NCBI RefSeq assembly: GCF_039769985.1
Contig: NZ_JBDNCH010000002.1
Location: forward strand, 1,240,001-1,304,000
DNA length: 64,000 nucleotides
Source of the DNA: Ponticoccus litoralis
Lineage (GTDB): Bacteria > Pseudomonadota > Alphaproteobacteria > Rhodobacterales > Rhodobacteraceae
Direction: 5' to 3'
Part shown: positions 8,932 to 17,907 of the stretch, one piece after another
How the letters are laid out: each line of letters begins with the position of its first letter
How positions within the stretch are numbered: position 1 is the first letter of the stretch
The notes under the pieces: model-generated
The model's database searches: none
Told to the model about the DNA's origin: nothing
The model's input: only the letters and a program-made list of their open reading frames with translations
Position numbers and translations under genes: made by a program

Positions 8932-9612
8932 GGGGCACTCCTGAGCATCGCGATAGTTGCGGCTCTCGGGGCACCGTGCAAGGCTGAAACCGTCGTTTTG
9001 AAGGACTGGCAGGAAACCCTGCGAGAGGCCGCAACCGTGTCCGGCGTCGTCGTTGTCGGTGCCCTGCTGCTTCCCGAAAGCACGGATCCGGAGCCCCGGC
9101 TTGCCGTCGCCCTGGACCCGGCCTGGTCGGGGCGGACCCTGTGCGTGGAAGTCATCAGCGCAGACGGCCTGTACCAGTCGCGCAGGCTTTACGACCTTGC
9201 CGACGTGCCCGGGGGGCTGACCGGCCTGCCCTACCCGACCGATTACCCCGACCGCCTGCGCGAAGCCGCAGAGGGCGAGATCTCGGTCCGGGGGCGGCTG
9301 GACAGTTGCGAGGCGAATACCGGCCTGGTGCCGGTGGCCTGGCGCCCGGTCGAGGATCAGAGGCCCACTTCGGTCGCGCTGCAGATCAACGCGTTCAGGG
9401 CGGACACCGTGCATATCTTCGTCGGTGACGATCCGATGGCCGCCGCGATTGCCTGCGACCCGGTCGCGGCAGAGGTGCGCACCGCCTTCGACACGATCTG
9501 CCGCTTTGCACTGCCGGACCCCGCGCCGGGCACACTGAGCATTGAAATCCTCCGCGTTTCGGACGGCGTGGCAGCCCCTCCGGAATTCGTCGACCTGATC
9601 CTGGTGGAATAA
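8923..9612 (+). CDS. Exported four-cysteine protein of unknown function
   Basis: No named family is recognised. The start at 8923 is preferred over the in-frame ATG at 8890 because GGGGAG lies 6 bases upstream and the translation begins directly with a signal peptide (MRHGALLSIAIVAALGAPCKAE). The mature part has four further Cys (LCVEV, LDSCE, IACDP, TICRF), suggesting two disulfides in an oxidising compartment. Predicted structure is mostly beta. The first 9 bases overlap, head to head, the start of the opposing protease. The next gene begins 2 bp after its stop, so the two are one transcript. Confidence 0.68.
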   Translation: MRHGALLSIAIVAALGAPCKAETVVLKDWQETLREAATVSGVVVVGALLLPESTDPEPRLAVALDPAWSGRTLCVEVISADGLYQSRRLYDLADVPGGLTGLPYPTDYPDRLREAAEGEISVRGRLDSCEANTGLVPVAWRPVEDQRPTSVALQINAFRADTVHIFVGDDPMAAAIACDPVAAEVRTAFDTICRFALPDPAPGTLSIEILRVSDGVAAPPEFVDLILVE

Positions 9613-9614
9613 CC

Positions 9615-10487
9615 ATGCGATGGCTTGACGCTGTCGCAGCGAGCCTGATCCTGTCGATCCTCGCCGCCCTGCTCTGGCTCAATCAGGGGGTCTCGCGCAC
9701 CTACATCCTTTCCGCGCAAACCCTTGGCGCCGACATCACCTTCGATGGCCGCAACTCCTGGTTCCTGGGCGCCGCTACGCTTTGCACGCCGCGCCAGACC
9801 GCCCTGCGGCGGTCGCCCGATCCGGCCACAGCGGCACAATGCGATGGCCGGATCTACGAGGAGAGCGAAGAAACCTCGCTGACCCTGGAATGGCAGGGCG
9901 GCAACCAGATTTCCCTGCGCCATGACGGCAGCCGGGTCCTGCTGGTCATCCGGGAAGCGCAGGGCCAATACCCCAAGGGCACGATTCTTGTTCTTCCGGC
10001 GACGTCCCTCGCCGGTCTCGGCGCAATGACCTTTGCCGGAACCATGCAGATCGGCGAAGCCATGGCGCCGGGGGCGCGTGGTCTCTTGCTGGAGGGGGAC
10101 TACACGGTCAGGGAAAGCAACCGCCTGTCCGCATGGTTCGGGCGCCGGTCCGATGTCGTCCGCAGCGGCGCGCTGACCTACGGCGATACCGCCACGATCG
10201 TCTCGGACAATCGCGATATGCAAGCAGCGCAGGGTTTCGGGCAGGTGGTCCTGATCGACGGAGATCGGTTTCAGGCGGTTTTCCGCAGCGCAGAGGACGG
10301 GGCCGCGATCCGCATCGACGCCCTTGGCGTCAGCGAGGCGATTATCAAACCGGACGTCATCGACACCCTGCTGGCCAGCCCCTACCTCATCGTCATCGGG
10401 GGTATCCTGGGCGTTTTGGCCAACCTCATTTCGCTGAGCTTCCAGTTCATCGACCGGGCCCGGAAAGATCGCGGCGGCAGCCCCTGA
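9615..10487 (+). CDS. Membrane-anchored protein with large periplasmic domain
   Basis: Protein of 290 residues not assigned to a family. It has one membrane segment near the N-terminus (about residues 6-22, VAASLILSILAALLWL) and another near the C-terminus (about 255-277, YLIVIGGILGVLANLISL). About 230 residues lie between them, with a CTP...QCDG cysteine pair, probably in the periplasm. It is translationally adjacent to the 8923 gene (2 bp gap) and likely forms the inner-membrane partner of that exported protein. Confidence 0.68.
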   Translation: MRWLDAVAASLILSILAALLWLNQGVSRTYILSAQTLGADITFDGRNSWFLGAATLCTPRQTALRRSPDPATAAQCDGRIYEESEETSLTLEWQGGNQISLRHDGSRVLLVIREAQGQYPKGTILVLPATSLAGLGAMTFAGTMQIGEAMAPGARGLLLEGDYTVRESNRLSAWFGRRSDVVRSGALTYGDTATIVSDNRDMQAAQGFGQVVLIDGDRFQAVFRSAEDGAAIRIDALGVSEAIIKPDVIDTLLASPYLIVIGGILGVLANLISLSFQFIDRARKDRGGSP

Positions 10488-10786
10488 TCCCGGCCCGCCA
10501 GTGCCGCACCGATTCTTCTATAGACAGGCAGGCCGGTCGAGCGAGCCCCTCGTCTTCCGACCCGGCGCGGCAGCGGCTTGCCCTCTGCCCGGCGCGCTCA
10601 TGCGCCGGACCGCAGGGGACGACCGTTCCGCCCCCGCCCCACGTGTCGACGATTCCCACTCCACCAGGGAAGCCCTGACCAAGCGCCCGCCGCCCGCTTC
10701 GGCGCAGGAGGCAGCCGCACCGGCGCAAACCTCTGGATTGCCTCGGGTTTTCCCGACCCCTCCAAGTTCGGACGGATCGAGACGCT

Positions 10787-10812
10787 CGGACGGATGCTTG
10801 CGCATCCGTCCG
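10787..10812. repeat. 11-bp perfect stem-loop downstream of tRNA-Lys
   Basis: The 11-base arm CGGACGGATGC (10787-10797) pairs with its exact complement at 10802-10812 around a four-base loop. It sits about 28 bp beyond the 3' end of the leftward tRNA and could end or protect that transcript, but there is no T tract. The rest of 10488-10839 shows nothing I can call. Confidence 0.45.
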
Positions 10813-10839
10813 TGTATTCGAGCGATTTCAGGTGTACAG

Positions 10840-10915
10840 TGGTGAGCCGTGCAGGATTCGAACCTGCGACCCACTGATTAAAAGTCAGTTGCTCTACCAA
10901 CTGAGCTAACGGCCC
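10840..10915 (-). tRNA. tRNA-Lys (UUU)
   Basis: Read on the minus strand this is a complete 76-base cloverleaf. The acceptor stem GGGCCGT pairs with ACGGCTC. The D arm is GCTCAGTTGGTAGAGC, the anticodon arm CTGACTTTTAATCAG has anticodon TTT, and the T arm contains GGTTCGAATCC. Discriminator A is followed by an encoded CCA. It decodes lysine codons AAA and AAG. Confidence 0.97.
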
Positions 10916-10927
10916 ACTGTGGCGGCC

Positions 10928-10956
10928 TGACTATGAGGATGGCCCGGTATGGTCAA
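10928..10956 (-). promoter_or_regulatory. Candidate sigma-70 promoter of tRNA-Lys
   Basis: On the minus strand TTGACC (10956-10951) is followed after 17 bases by TAGTCA (10933-10928). The start point would fall only a few bases before the tRNA 5' end at 10915, as is usual for tRNA promoters. Confidence 0.5.
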
Positions 10957-11043
10957 CCCATAAAATCACGTTTTTTGCCACCTTTCTGCAAGGCGGGTGC
11001 CGCGACACTGGAAAGCCGCCCGCTTCGCACGTATATCCGCGCC

Positions 11044-11874
11044 ATGAAACACTCTGCCCCCTCCCTGCCGTTCATGAAAATGCACGGCCTCGGCAATGAC
11101 TTCGTCGTGATCGATTCCCGTGCGCGGGAGGCGGGTCTGACCCCTGCGCGCATCACGGCCATTGCCGACCGGCACCGGGGTGTGGGCTTCGACCAGCTGG
11201 CGGTGATCTCGGGCGCGGGCAATGCGCCGCACCTGACCTTCTACAACGCCGACGGCTCGACCTCGGCGGCCTGCGGCAATGCCACGCGCTGCATCGCCCG
11301 CTACCTGATGGACGAGAGCGGCGCCACGGCGCTGGAGCTGACGACCGACCGGGGCACCCTGTCGGCGCGGGATGCGGGCGACGGGCTGACCTCGGTCAAC
11401 ATGGGGCCGCCGCAGGTCAACTGGCAGGAGATCCCGCTGGCCGAAGCCATGGACACGCTGGAGCTGCCCATCGAGGGCGCGCCGGTGGCGACCGGCATGG
11501 GCAACCCGCATTGCACCTTCTTCGTCGAGGATGCCGAGGCGATCCCGCTGGAGCAGTTCGGCCCGCGCTACGAGCACCATCCGCTCTACCCTCAGCGCAC
11601 CAATGTGCAGGTGGCCAGCGTCATCGGCCCCGACCACATCCGCATGCGCGTGTGGGAGCGCGGCGTGGGCGTGACACTGGCCTCGGGCTCTTCCTCCTGC
11701 GCGACCGCCGTGGCGGCGGCGCGGCGCGGGCTGACCGGGCGCTCGGTGCGGATCGACCTCGACGGCGGCAGCCTGAAGGTGGACTGGCGCGAGGACGGCG
11801 TCTGGATGACCGGCGGCACGGCCCATGTCTTCGACGGCGCCTTCACCGCCGCATGGCTGGAGCAGAACCCGTGA
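11044..11874 (+). CDS. dapF: Diaminopimelate epimerase
   Basis: Converts LL-diaminopimelate to the meso form for lysine and peptidoglycan synthesis in the cytosol; 276 residues. The start at 11044 gives MKHSAPSLPFMKMHGLGNDFVV, with the family signature HGLGNDF near the N-terminus. The first active-site Cys is in AACGNATRC. The second, normally the Cys of a CG(S/T)(G/A) motif, reads LASGSSSCA here, so the usual catalytic Cys position is Ser while a Cys four residues on is kept. GMGNPHCTFFV and WERGVGVT are otherwise typical. The stop overlaps the GTG start of mtaB (GTGA). Confidence 0.92.
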   Translation: MKHSAPSLPFMKMHGLGNDFVVIDSRAREAGLTPARITAIADRHRGVGFDQLAVISGAGNAPHLTFYNADGSTSAACGNATRCIARYLMDESGATALELTTDRGTLSARDAGDGLTSVNMGPPQVNWQEIPLAEAMDTLELPIEGAPVATGMGNPHCTFFVEDAEAIPLEQFGPRYEHHPLYPQRTNVQVASVIGPDHIRMRVWERGVGVTLASGSSSCATAVAAARRGLTGRSVRIDLDGGSLKVDWREDGVWMTGGTAHVFDGAFTAAWLEQNP

Positions 11875-13123
11875 GCGCGCCGAAATTCACCACGCTGGGC
11901 TGCCGCCTGAACGCCTACGAGACCGAGGCGATGAAGGCGCTGGCCGAAGAGGCGGGCGTCGACAACGCCGTGATCGTGAACACCTGCGCGGTGACCAACG
12001 AGGCGGTGGCCAAGGCCCGCAAGGAAATCCGCCGGTTGCGGCGCGAGAACCCCGAGGCCCGTGTCATCGTCACCGGCTGCGCCGCGCAGATCGACCCGGA
12101 CAGCTTTGCCGCCATGGCAGAGGTCGACCACGTCATCGGCAATACCGAGAAGATGGCGCCCGGGACCTGGGCGGGGCTGGGCCGCGATTTCATCGGCGAG
12201 ACCGAGCGCGTGATGGTCAACGACATCATGTCGGTGACGGAAACCGCCGGGCACCTCATCGACGGCTTCGGCTCGCGCTCGCGCGCCTATGTGCAGGTGC
12301 AGAACGGCTGCGACCACCGCTGTACCTTCTGCATCATCCCCTATGGGCGCGGCAATTCGCGGTCCGTCCCCGCCGGGGTCGTGGTCGATCAGGTCAAGCG
12401 GCTGGTGCAGCAGGGCTATAACGAGGTGGTGCTGACCGGGGTCGACCTGACCTCTGGGGGGCCGACCTGCCGGGCACGCCACGGCTGGGCGACCTGGTGA
12501 TGCGGCTTCTGCGGCTGACCGATGTGCCGCGCCTGCGGATCAGCTCGATCGATTCGATCGAGGCGGACGAGAACCTGATGCTGGCCATCGCGACGGAACC
12601 GCGCCTGATGCCGCATCTGCACCTGTCGCTGCAACATGGCGACGACCTGATCCTGAAGCGTATGAAACGCCGCCACCTGCGCGACGACGCGATCCGCTTT
12701 ACCGAAGAGGCGCGGCGCCTGCGCCCCGAGATCACCTTCGGCGCCGATATCATCGCGGGCTTCCCGACCGAGACAGAGGCGCATTTCGAGAACTCGCTGA
12801 AGCTGGTCGAAGACTGCGACCTGACCTGGCTGCACGTCTTCCCCTATTCGGCCCGCCCCGGCACCCCCGCCGCACGCATCCCCTCGCGGGTGGATGGCAG
12901 CGTGATCAAGGAACGCGCCGCCCGCCTGCGTGCCGCAGGCGATCGCGCCGTGACCCGCCACCTGGCCCAGCAGCAGGGACGCGCGCACCGCGTCCTGACA
13001 GAGGCGCCGGACATGGGCCGGACCGAGCAGTTCACCGAGGTGCGCTTTGCCGCACCGCAGCCCGTGGGCCAGATCGTTCCGGTGACGATCACCGGCACCT
13101 CGGGCACCCAGCTGACCGCCTGA
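11871..13123 (+). CDS. mtaB: tRNA threonylcarbamoyladenosine methylthiotransferase MtaB, one frameshift
   Basis: Radical-SAM enzyme that adds a methylthio group to t6A37 of tRNAs reading ANN codons. The GTG at 11871 overlaps the dapF stop. The N-terminal MTTase domain has cysteines in LGCRLN, NTCAVTN and TGCAAQ that bind the auxiliary 4Fe-4S cluster. The radical-SAM motif is CDHRCTFC, followed by IPYGRGNSRS. The frame breaks at a six-G run near 12460, just after VLTGVDLTS, and resumes with LRISSIDSIE, SLQHGDDLIL and GFPTETEAHF, so one base has been lost. Total length about 418 residues, normal for MtaB. The TRAM-like C-terminus is intact. Confidence 0.9.
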
Positions 13124-13126
13124 GCG

Positions 13127-13737
13127 ATGCATCCGAACCCGACCTTCCGAAAGGCCGACAGCGCCCTCGCCACTGGAGATCGCGCGAGAGCGGGCCTTCG
13201 GCATGCTCTGCGTCTCTGCCGAGCCGGTGCCGCTTCTGGCGCATGTGCCCTTCCTGCTGTCGGAGGATGGCGCCGGGGTCGACCTGCATCTCGTGCGCTC
13301 CAACCCGATCTGCCGGGCGACCGGCCCGGCGCGGCTGGTGGTGACCGGGCCGGACGGCTACGTCTCGCCCGACTGGTACGGGATCGCGGACCAGGTGCCG
13401 ACGTGGAACTATACCGCCGTGCACCTGTCCGGCCGGCTGGAGGCGCTGCCTGCCGATCGGCTGCCGGAGATGCTGGCGCGGCAGTCGGCCTTCTTCGAAG
13501 CGCGCCTGCTGCCCAAGCCGCCATGGACCATGGACAAGATGAGCGCCGAGGTCACCGCGCGGTTCCTGCGCATGATCCTGCCCTTCCGGCTGCATGTCGA
13601 GGATGTGCAAAGCACCGTGAAGCTGGGCCAGAACAAGGACGCGGCGGTGCGCCTTGCCGCGGCTCGACCGGCTGGAAACGGGGTTCGGTTCGGACCTGGG
13701 GGCGCTGGCGGCACTGATGAAAGAGCCCCCGGCCTGA
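13127..13737 (+). CDS. PaiB-like FMN-binding protein, two frameshifts
   Basis: FMN-binding split-barrel protein of the PaiB type, about 203 residues. The start MHPNPTFRK at 13127 is typical. The frame breaks near 13170 at GCCACTGG (family expectation ALEIARER once the A is removed) and again near 13660, where removing one T restores RLDRLETGF and a normal end. Core motifs are HVPFLL, RSNPICR, VVTGPDGYVSPDWY, VPTWNY and the C-terminal VEDVQSTVKLGQNK. In other bacteria PaiB is linked to negative regulation and polyamine stress; the role here is unknown. It lies 3 bp after mtaB. Confidence 0.78.
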
Positions 13738-13782
13738 CCGGCGCCCGGCCTGCAGCCGGGGTGGGTGCGGCAGCGGCGCCAA

Positions 13783-13805
13783 GAGGTATTTGGACCAAGA
13801 AGAAG
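13783..13805 (+). repeat. Dispersed intergenic motif (GAGGTATTTGGACCAAGAAG)
   Basis: One of about six related copies in this window, all outside genes. The core is TATTTGG followed by a purine-rich tail. This copy lies between the PaiB-like gene and pcs. Confidence 0.6.
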
Positions 13806-13950
13806 CACAAGGCGCGCGCCCTGCCGATGCCAGGCGCGGGATGCTGCGGGACGGCGGGCGGCGCCACTTTCGCGCGGCCAAACGGCCTTGATGGGCCGGG
13901 CCATGGCGGGACGGTTTGCGCTTGTGACCAGAATCGGTCATGACGTGCCG

Positions 13951-14647
13951 ATGAAACTCCAGCAGCGCGCGCTTTTCGTTCACCTTTTCACCGCCACCGG
14001 CGCCGTCTTTGCCATGCTTGCCATGCTGGCGGCGGTGCAGGCGCAGTGGCCGGTCATGTTCCTGTGGCTGGTGGTGGCCTTCGTGGTCGACGGGATCGAC
14101 GGGCCTCTGGCCCGGAAATACGACGTGAAGTCCAACGCCCCCCGGTTCGACGGGGTCCTGCTGGACCTGATCATCGACTACCTGACCTATGTCTTCATCC
14201 CGGCCTTCGCCCTGTTCCAGAGCGGCCTTCTGCCCGGCTGGACCGGCTGGTTCGCGATCATCGTGATCACCTTCGCCAGCGCGATGTATTTCGCCGACAA
14301 CCGGATGAAAACCACCGACAACTCGTTCCAGGGCTTCCCGGGCTGCTGGAACATGCTGGTGCTGGTGCTCTTCGCTATCAAGCCGGGTTTCTGGGTAATC
14401 CTGCTGCTGGTCACCGTGCTGGCCGTGGCCATGTTCCTGCCGCTGAAATTCATCCACCCGGTGCGCACCGAACGCTGGCGGGCGCTGTCACTGCCGATTG
14501 CCCTGGCCTGGACCTTCTTTGCCGGATGGGCGGCACTGGGTGGATTTCCATCCCCAGAGCTGGGCGCACTGGGGGCTGGTGGCGACCTCGGTCTACCTGA
14601 TCTTCGCCGGCATCGCGCAGCAGGTCATCCCGCCGCGCCGGTCCTGA
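13951..14647 (+). CDS. pcs: Phosphatidylcholine synthase, one frameshift
   Basis: Membrane enzyme that condenses CDP-diacylglycerol with choline to make phosphatidylcholine. The ATG at 13951 gives MKLQQRALFVHLFTATGA. The CDP-alcohol phosphotransferase motif is DGIDGPLARKYD...RFDGVLLDLIID, with the conserved Asp residues and the ARxxxD pattern. Eight or so membrane segments follow. The frame breaks near 14540 at GCACTGG; deleting the A gives AAWVDFHPQSWAHWGL and a natural end at 14647 (QQVIPPRRS). Without that correction the frame runs on into lgt, a false fusion. About 231 residues, normal length for Pcs. Confidence 0.87.
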
Positions 14648-14679
14648 GCCGCGCCGCCCCGGGGGCGGCGCGCGGCCTG

Positions 14680-14928
14680 TCAGCCGTTCAGCTTGGCCTC
14701 GAGCGCGGCGAGCCGCGCCTTCAGCGCCTCGTTCTCTTCGCGGGCCTTCTGGGCCATGCCGCGCACCGCGTCGAATTCCTCGCGGGTCACAAAGTCGCGA
14801 TCGGCCAGCCAGCGGTCGATCATCGAACTCATGGCGGTCTCGGCCTCTTGCCGGGCGCCCTGCGCCACGCCCATCGCGTTGGTCATAAGCTGCGAGATGT
14901 CGTCGAACACCTTGTTGCGGGTCTGCAT
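14680..14928 (-). CDS. ubiK: Ubiquinone biosynthesis accessory factor UbiK
   Basis: Small protein of 82 residues of the UbiK/YqiC (BMFP) family, which helps the aerobic ubiquinone hydroxylation complex at the membrane. The N-terminal helix (MQTRNKVFDDISQLMTNAMG) is amphipathic, the middle carries RDFVTREEFDAVRGMA, and the C-terminal half is a coiled coil (REENEALKARLAALEAKL) that trimerises in relatives. It is divergent from lgt with about 93 bp between the starts. Confidence 0.87.
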   Translation of the reverse strand: MQTRNKVFDDISQLMTNAMGVAQGARQEAETAMSSMIDRWLADRDFVTREEFDAVRGMAQKAREENEALKARLAALEAKLNG

Positions 14929-15021
14929 GGGTCACTCCCCCGTTTCATTCCCCCCTATATGGGCTGCGCGGGCCTTCCGCTCAAGGTTGACTTCGCCCCG
15001 AAACACGAGGCAACAGGACGC

Positions 15022-15924
15022 ATGATCGCCGCCATCCCCTTCCCCGACCTTTCCTCCGAGATCTTCTCGATCAGCCTCTTCGGGCTGGAGTTCGCGCTGC
15101 GCTGGTACGCCTTGGCCTATATCGCGGGCATCGTGCTGGGCTGGTGGCTGGCGGTGCGCTGCCTGCGGCGGCCCGCGCTCTGGCACGCGGAGACGCCGCC
15201 GATGACACCCAAGCAGGCCGAAGACCTGCTGACCCGGGTGATCCTCGGCATCATCGCGGGCGGGCGGCTTGGCTTCGTGCTGTTCTACATGCCCGGCTAC
15301 TACCTGGCGAACCCGCTGGAGATCCCGATGATCTGGACCGGCGGCATGTCCTTCCATGGCGGGCTTCTGGGTGTGGTCGTCGCCGTGGCGGTGTTCTGCT
15401 GGCGCAACGGCATCGCGCCCGCGCCCACCGCCGACATGATGGCGCTTGCGACCCCGCCCGGCCTGCTGCTGGGGCGGCTGGCCAACTTCGTCAACGCCGA
15501 GCTTTGGGGCCGCCCGTCGGACCTGCCCCGGGCGGTGATCTTTCCCGGCCAGCGCGCGCAGGACTGCGGCCAGCCCGCCGGTGAACTTTGCGCGCGGCAC
15601 CCCTCGCAGCTGTACGAGGCCGGGCTGGAAGGGCTGGTGCTGGGACTGGCGATCTGGATCCTCGTGCGGCGCGGCTGGCTGAAGACGCCGGGCGCCGTGG
15701 CGGGCGTGTTCTTCGCCGGCTACGGGCTGGCGCGCTTCTTCGTGGAGTTCTTCCGCCAGCCGGACGCGCAGTTCCAGACGCCGGGCAACCCGCTGGGCCT
15801 TGCGCTGCATGTGAACGGCTACGGGCTGACCATGGGGCAGGTTCTGACGCTGCCGATGATTCTCGGCGGTCTCGCCCTCGTGCTCTGGGCGCGCCGGAGG
15901 ATGGCGACGCCGGTCGCCCCATGA
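15022..15924 (+). CDS. lgt: Prolipoprotein diacylglyceryl transferase
   Basis: Inner-membrane enzyme that moves diacylglyceryl from phosphatidylglycerol to the lipobox Cys of prelipoproteins; 300 residues. The ATG at 15022 is the best start because the translation opens MIAAIPFPDLSSEIF and matches family length. Seven hydrophobic segments are visible. Conserved features are WTGGMSFHGGLLG (active-site His), GRLANFVNAELWGRPSD (Lgt signature with Asn and Arg), HPSQLYEA and RFFVEFFRQPD. The start of the next gene overlaps its stop (ATGA). Confidence 0.95.
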   Translation: MIAAIPFPDLSSEIFSISLFGLEFALRWYALAYIAGIVLGWWLAVRCLRRPALWHAETPPMTPKQAEDLLTRVILGIIAGGRLGFVLFYMPGYYLANPLEIPMIWTGGMSFHGGLLGVVVAVAVFCWRNGIAPAPTADMMALATPPGLLLGRLANFVNAELWGRPSDLPRAVIFPGQRAQDCGQPAGELCARHPSQLYEAGLEGLVLGLAIWILVRRGWLKTPGAVAGVFFAGYGLARFFVEFFRQPDAQFQTPGNPLGLALHVNGYGLTMGQVLTLPMILGGLALVLWARRRMATPVAP

Positions 15925-15934
15925 CACCCTGGGC

Positions 15935-17005
15935 GTGCTGCTGTCCCGGCAGATCGCGGCGACCGGGCCAATGACGCTGGCCGACTACATGGCCGCCTGC
16001 CTGCTGCACCCCGAACACGGCTATTACGCCACCCGCGACCCGCTTGGCGCCGCCGGGGATTTCACCACCGCGCCCGAGATCAGCCAGATGTTCGGCGAGA
16101 TGCTGGGCCTCTGCCTTGCGCAGGCCTGGATGGATCAGGGCGCCCCCGCCGCCTTCGTGCTGGCCGAGCTGGGCCCCGGGCGCGGCACGCTGATGACCGA
16201 CGTCCTACGGGCCACCGCCCGCGTCCCCGGCTTTCACGACGCGCTTCGGCTGCATCTGGTCGAGGCCTCGCCGCCGCTGCGCGCCGAACAGGCCGCGCGC
16301 CTGCAGGGCCGGGCGCCCACCTGGCACGAGACCGCAGAAAGCCTGCCCGAGGGGCCGCTTTACCTGCTCGCGAACGAGTTCTTCGACGCGCTGCCGATCC
16401 GGCAGTTCCTCCGCAGCGACGGCGGCTGGCGCGAACGCATGGTCGGCCTGACGGACGACGCGCCGGTCTCGGGGCTGGCCGCTGCCACACCGGTCGCCGC
16501 GCTGGATCACCGGCTGGCGGATACCACCGCCGGGCATCTGGTGGAAACCTGCGCCCCCGCCGCCGCGCTGGCGCAGGAGATCGGCGCCCGGATCGCCCGG
16601 CACGGCGGCGCCGCGCTGGTGATCGACTATGGCGGCTGGCGCTCTTTCGGCGACACCTTTCAGGCCCTGAAGGACCACCGGCCCGCCGATCCCTTCGCCG
16701 CCCCCGGCGCCGCCGACCTGACCGCCCATGTGGATTTCGAGGCGCTGGCCCGGGCCGCCGCGCCGGCCCGGACCTCGCAGATGACGCCGCAGGGCGTCTT
16801 TCTGGAACGGCTCGGGATCACCGCGCGGGCCGAGGCACTGGCGCAGGGGCTCAGCGGCTCCGCGCTGCACAGCCATGTCGCCGCACATCGCCGGTTGACG
16901 CACCCCGATGAAATGGGGTCACTGTTCAAGGTAATGGCCCTGTTTCCCGACGGGGCTCCACCGCCACCCGGACTGGAGCCGCGCGTATCGCACGATGACC
17001 CTTGA
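15935..17005 (+). CDS. SAM-dependent methyltransferase of the MidA/NDUFAF7 family
   Basis: Protein of 356 residues. Relatives methylate an arginine of respiratory complex I during assembly in mitochondria; the bacterial target is less certain. The SAM-binding motif is ELGPGRGTL, and the family block GYYATRDPLGAAGDFTTAPEIS is present, followed by NEFFDALP. The open frame begins at GTG 15935. An ATG at 15921 that overlaps the lgt stop would be in frame if one C were missing from the CCC run at 15927-15929, giving MTPLGVLLSRQ. I think that is the true start. Confidence 0.87.
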   Translation: MLLSRQIAATGPMTLADYMAACLLHPEHGYYATRDPLGAAGDFTTAPEISQMFGEMLGLCLAQAWMDQGAPAAFVLAELGPGRGTLMTDVLRATARVPGFHDALRLHLVEASPPLRAEQAARLQGRAPTWHETAESLPEGPLYLLANEFFDALPIRQFLRSDGGWRERMVGLTDDAPVSGLAAATPVAALDHRLADTTAGHLVETCAPAAALAQEIGARIARHGGAALVIDYGGWRSFGDTFQALKDHRPADPFAAPGAADLTAHVDFEALARAAAPARTSQMTPQGVFLERLGITARAEALAQGLSGSALHSHVAAHRRLTHPDEMGSLFKVMALFPDGAPPPPGLEPRVSHDDP

Positions 17006-17747
17006 GATCCTTTCCCACAGCGCCCTGCTGCCGTTCCGACATGGGTTCTTCACCCGGCGCGGGGGGCCTCTTCGGGCATCTTCGCGGGGCTGAACTGCGG
17101 GCCGGGCTCGTCCGATCAGGCCGAGATCGTCAGCATCAACCGCACCCGCGTGGCCGAGGCCATGGGCGTCGCCCCGGGCGCGCTGAACTCTGTCCACCGA
17201 GGTGCATTCGGCGGATGTGGTGACCCTGACGGAACCGCTCTCCGGCAAGCCCAAGGCCGATGCCATGGTGACCGCGACGCCGGGTCTGGCGCTGGCGGTG
17301 CTGACGGCGGATTGCCAGCCGGTGCTTTTCGCCGATGCCCGGGCGCAGGTGATCGGCGCCGCCCATGCGGGCTGGCGCGGGGCGCGGGACGGCGTGCTGG
17401 AGGCGACGGTCGAGGCGATGGTCGCGCTTGGCGCCACGCGCGGATCGATTCGCGCCGTCATCGGCCCCTCCATCAGTCAGCGGGCCTATGAGGTCGGCCC
17501 CGAGTTCCTCGAGGATTTCATGGCCGAGGACCCGGACAACAGCCGCTTCTTCGCCGGGGGCGCGGGCGATCGGGTGCACTTCGACCTGCCCGCCTACGGG
17601 CTGGCAAAACTGCGCGCCGCCGGGGTCGAGGCGGAATGGACGCGCCACTGCACCTATGCGGACGAGGGTCGCTTCTATTCCTACCGGCGCAGCACCCACC
17701 GCAAAGAGGCGGATTACGGGCGGCTGATCTCTGCCATCCGGATCTGA
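16995..17747 (+). CDS. pgeF: Peptidoglycan editing factor PgeF (laccase-domain), two frameshifts
   Basis: Cytosolic copper- or zinc-dependent protein of the multicopper polyphenol oxidase family, about 252 residues; in E. coli it removes mis-incorporated L-Ser from muropeptide precursors. The start is the ATG at 16995 (MTLEILSHSALLPFRHGFFT), overlapping the end of the methyltransferase. Frames break near 17065, in a run of six G, and near 17195; on either side the expected SSGIFAGLNCGPGSSD and STEVHSADVVT are read. Metal ligands are in HSADV, TADCQPV and AAHAGWRG, followed by GPSISQRAYEVG. The C-terminus ends YSYRRSTHRKEADYGR. Confidence 0.87.
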
Positions 17748-17907
17748 CCGCCCACCCCGCCACCGCGCCGGAAACAATTCTGCGGCCCGCCCCAGATTAT
17801 CCGCCTTCGGTCACAAGTCTGCCCCATTTTCCCGGCAAACTGGCGCCTGCCCCGACCAGAGCGCACGGCGCCCCGGGACCAATCAGAGCAGAGGACAGCA
17901 GGCCGCC

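Noticed and set aside
6517..10487. Protease locus as an intracellular antiviral system with a trypsin-like effector
   Set aside because: The protease and its neighbours have signal peptides or membrane anchors, so they act outside the cytosol.
10787..10812. Hairpin as an intrinsic terminator of tRNA-Lys
   Set aside because: The stem is strong, but no T run follows on the minus strand.
12455..12466. Programmed frameshifting at the six-G run in mtaB
   Set aside because: No slippery heptamer plus stimulatory structure is evident, and similar breaks occur in many unrelated genes here, so error is the simpler explanation.
13951..15924. Apparent fusion of phosphatidylcholine synthase and Lgt
   Set aside because: The frame is joined only because a one-base insertion near 14540 hides the pcs stop at 14647. 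The region between is antisense to ubiK.
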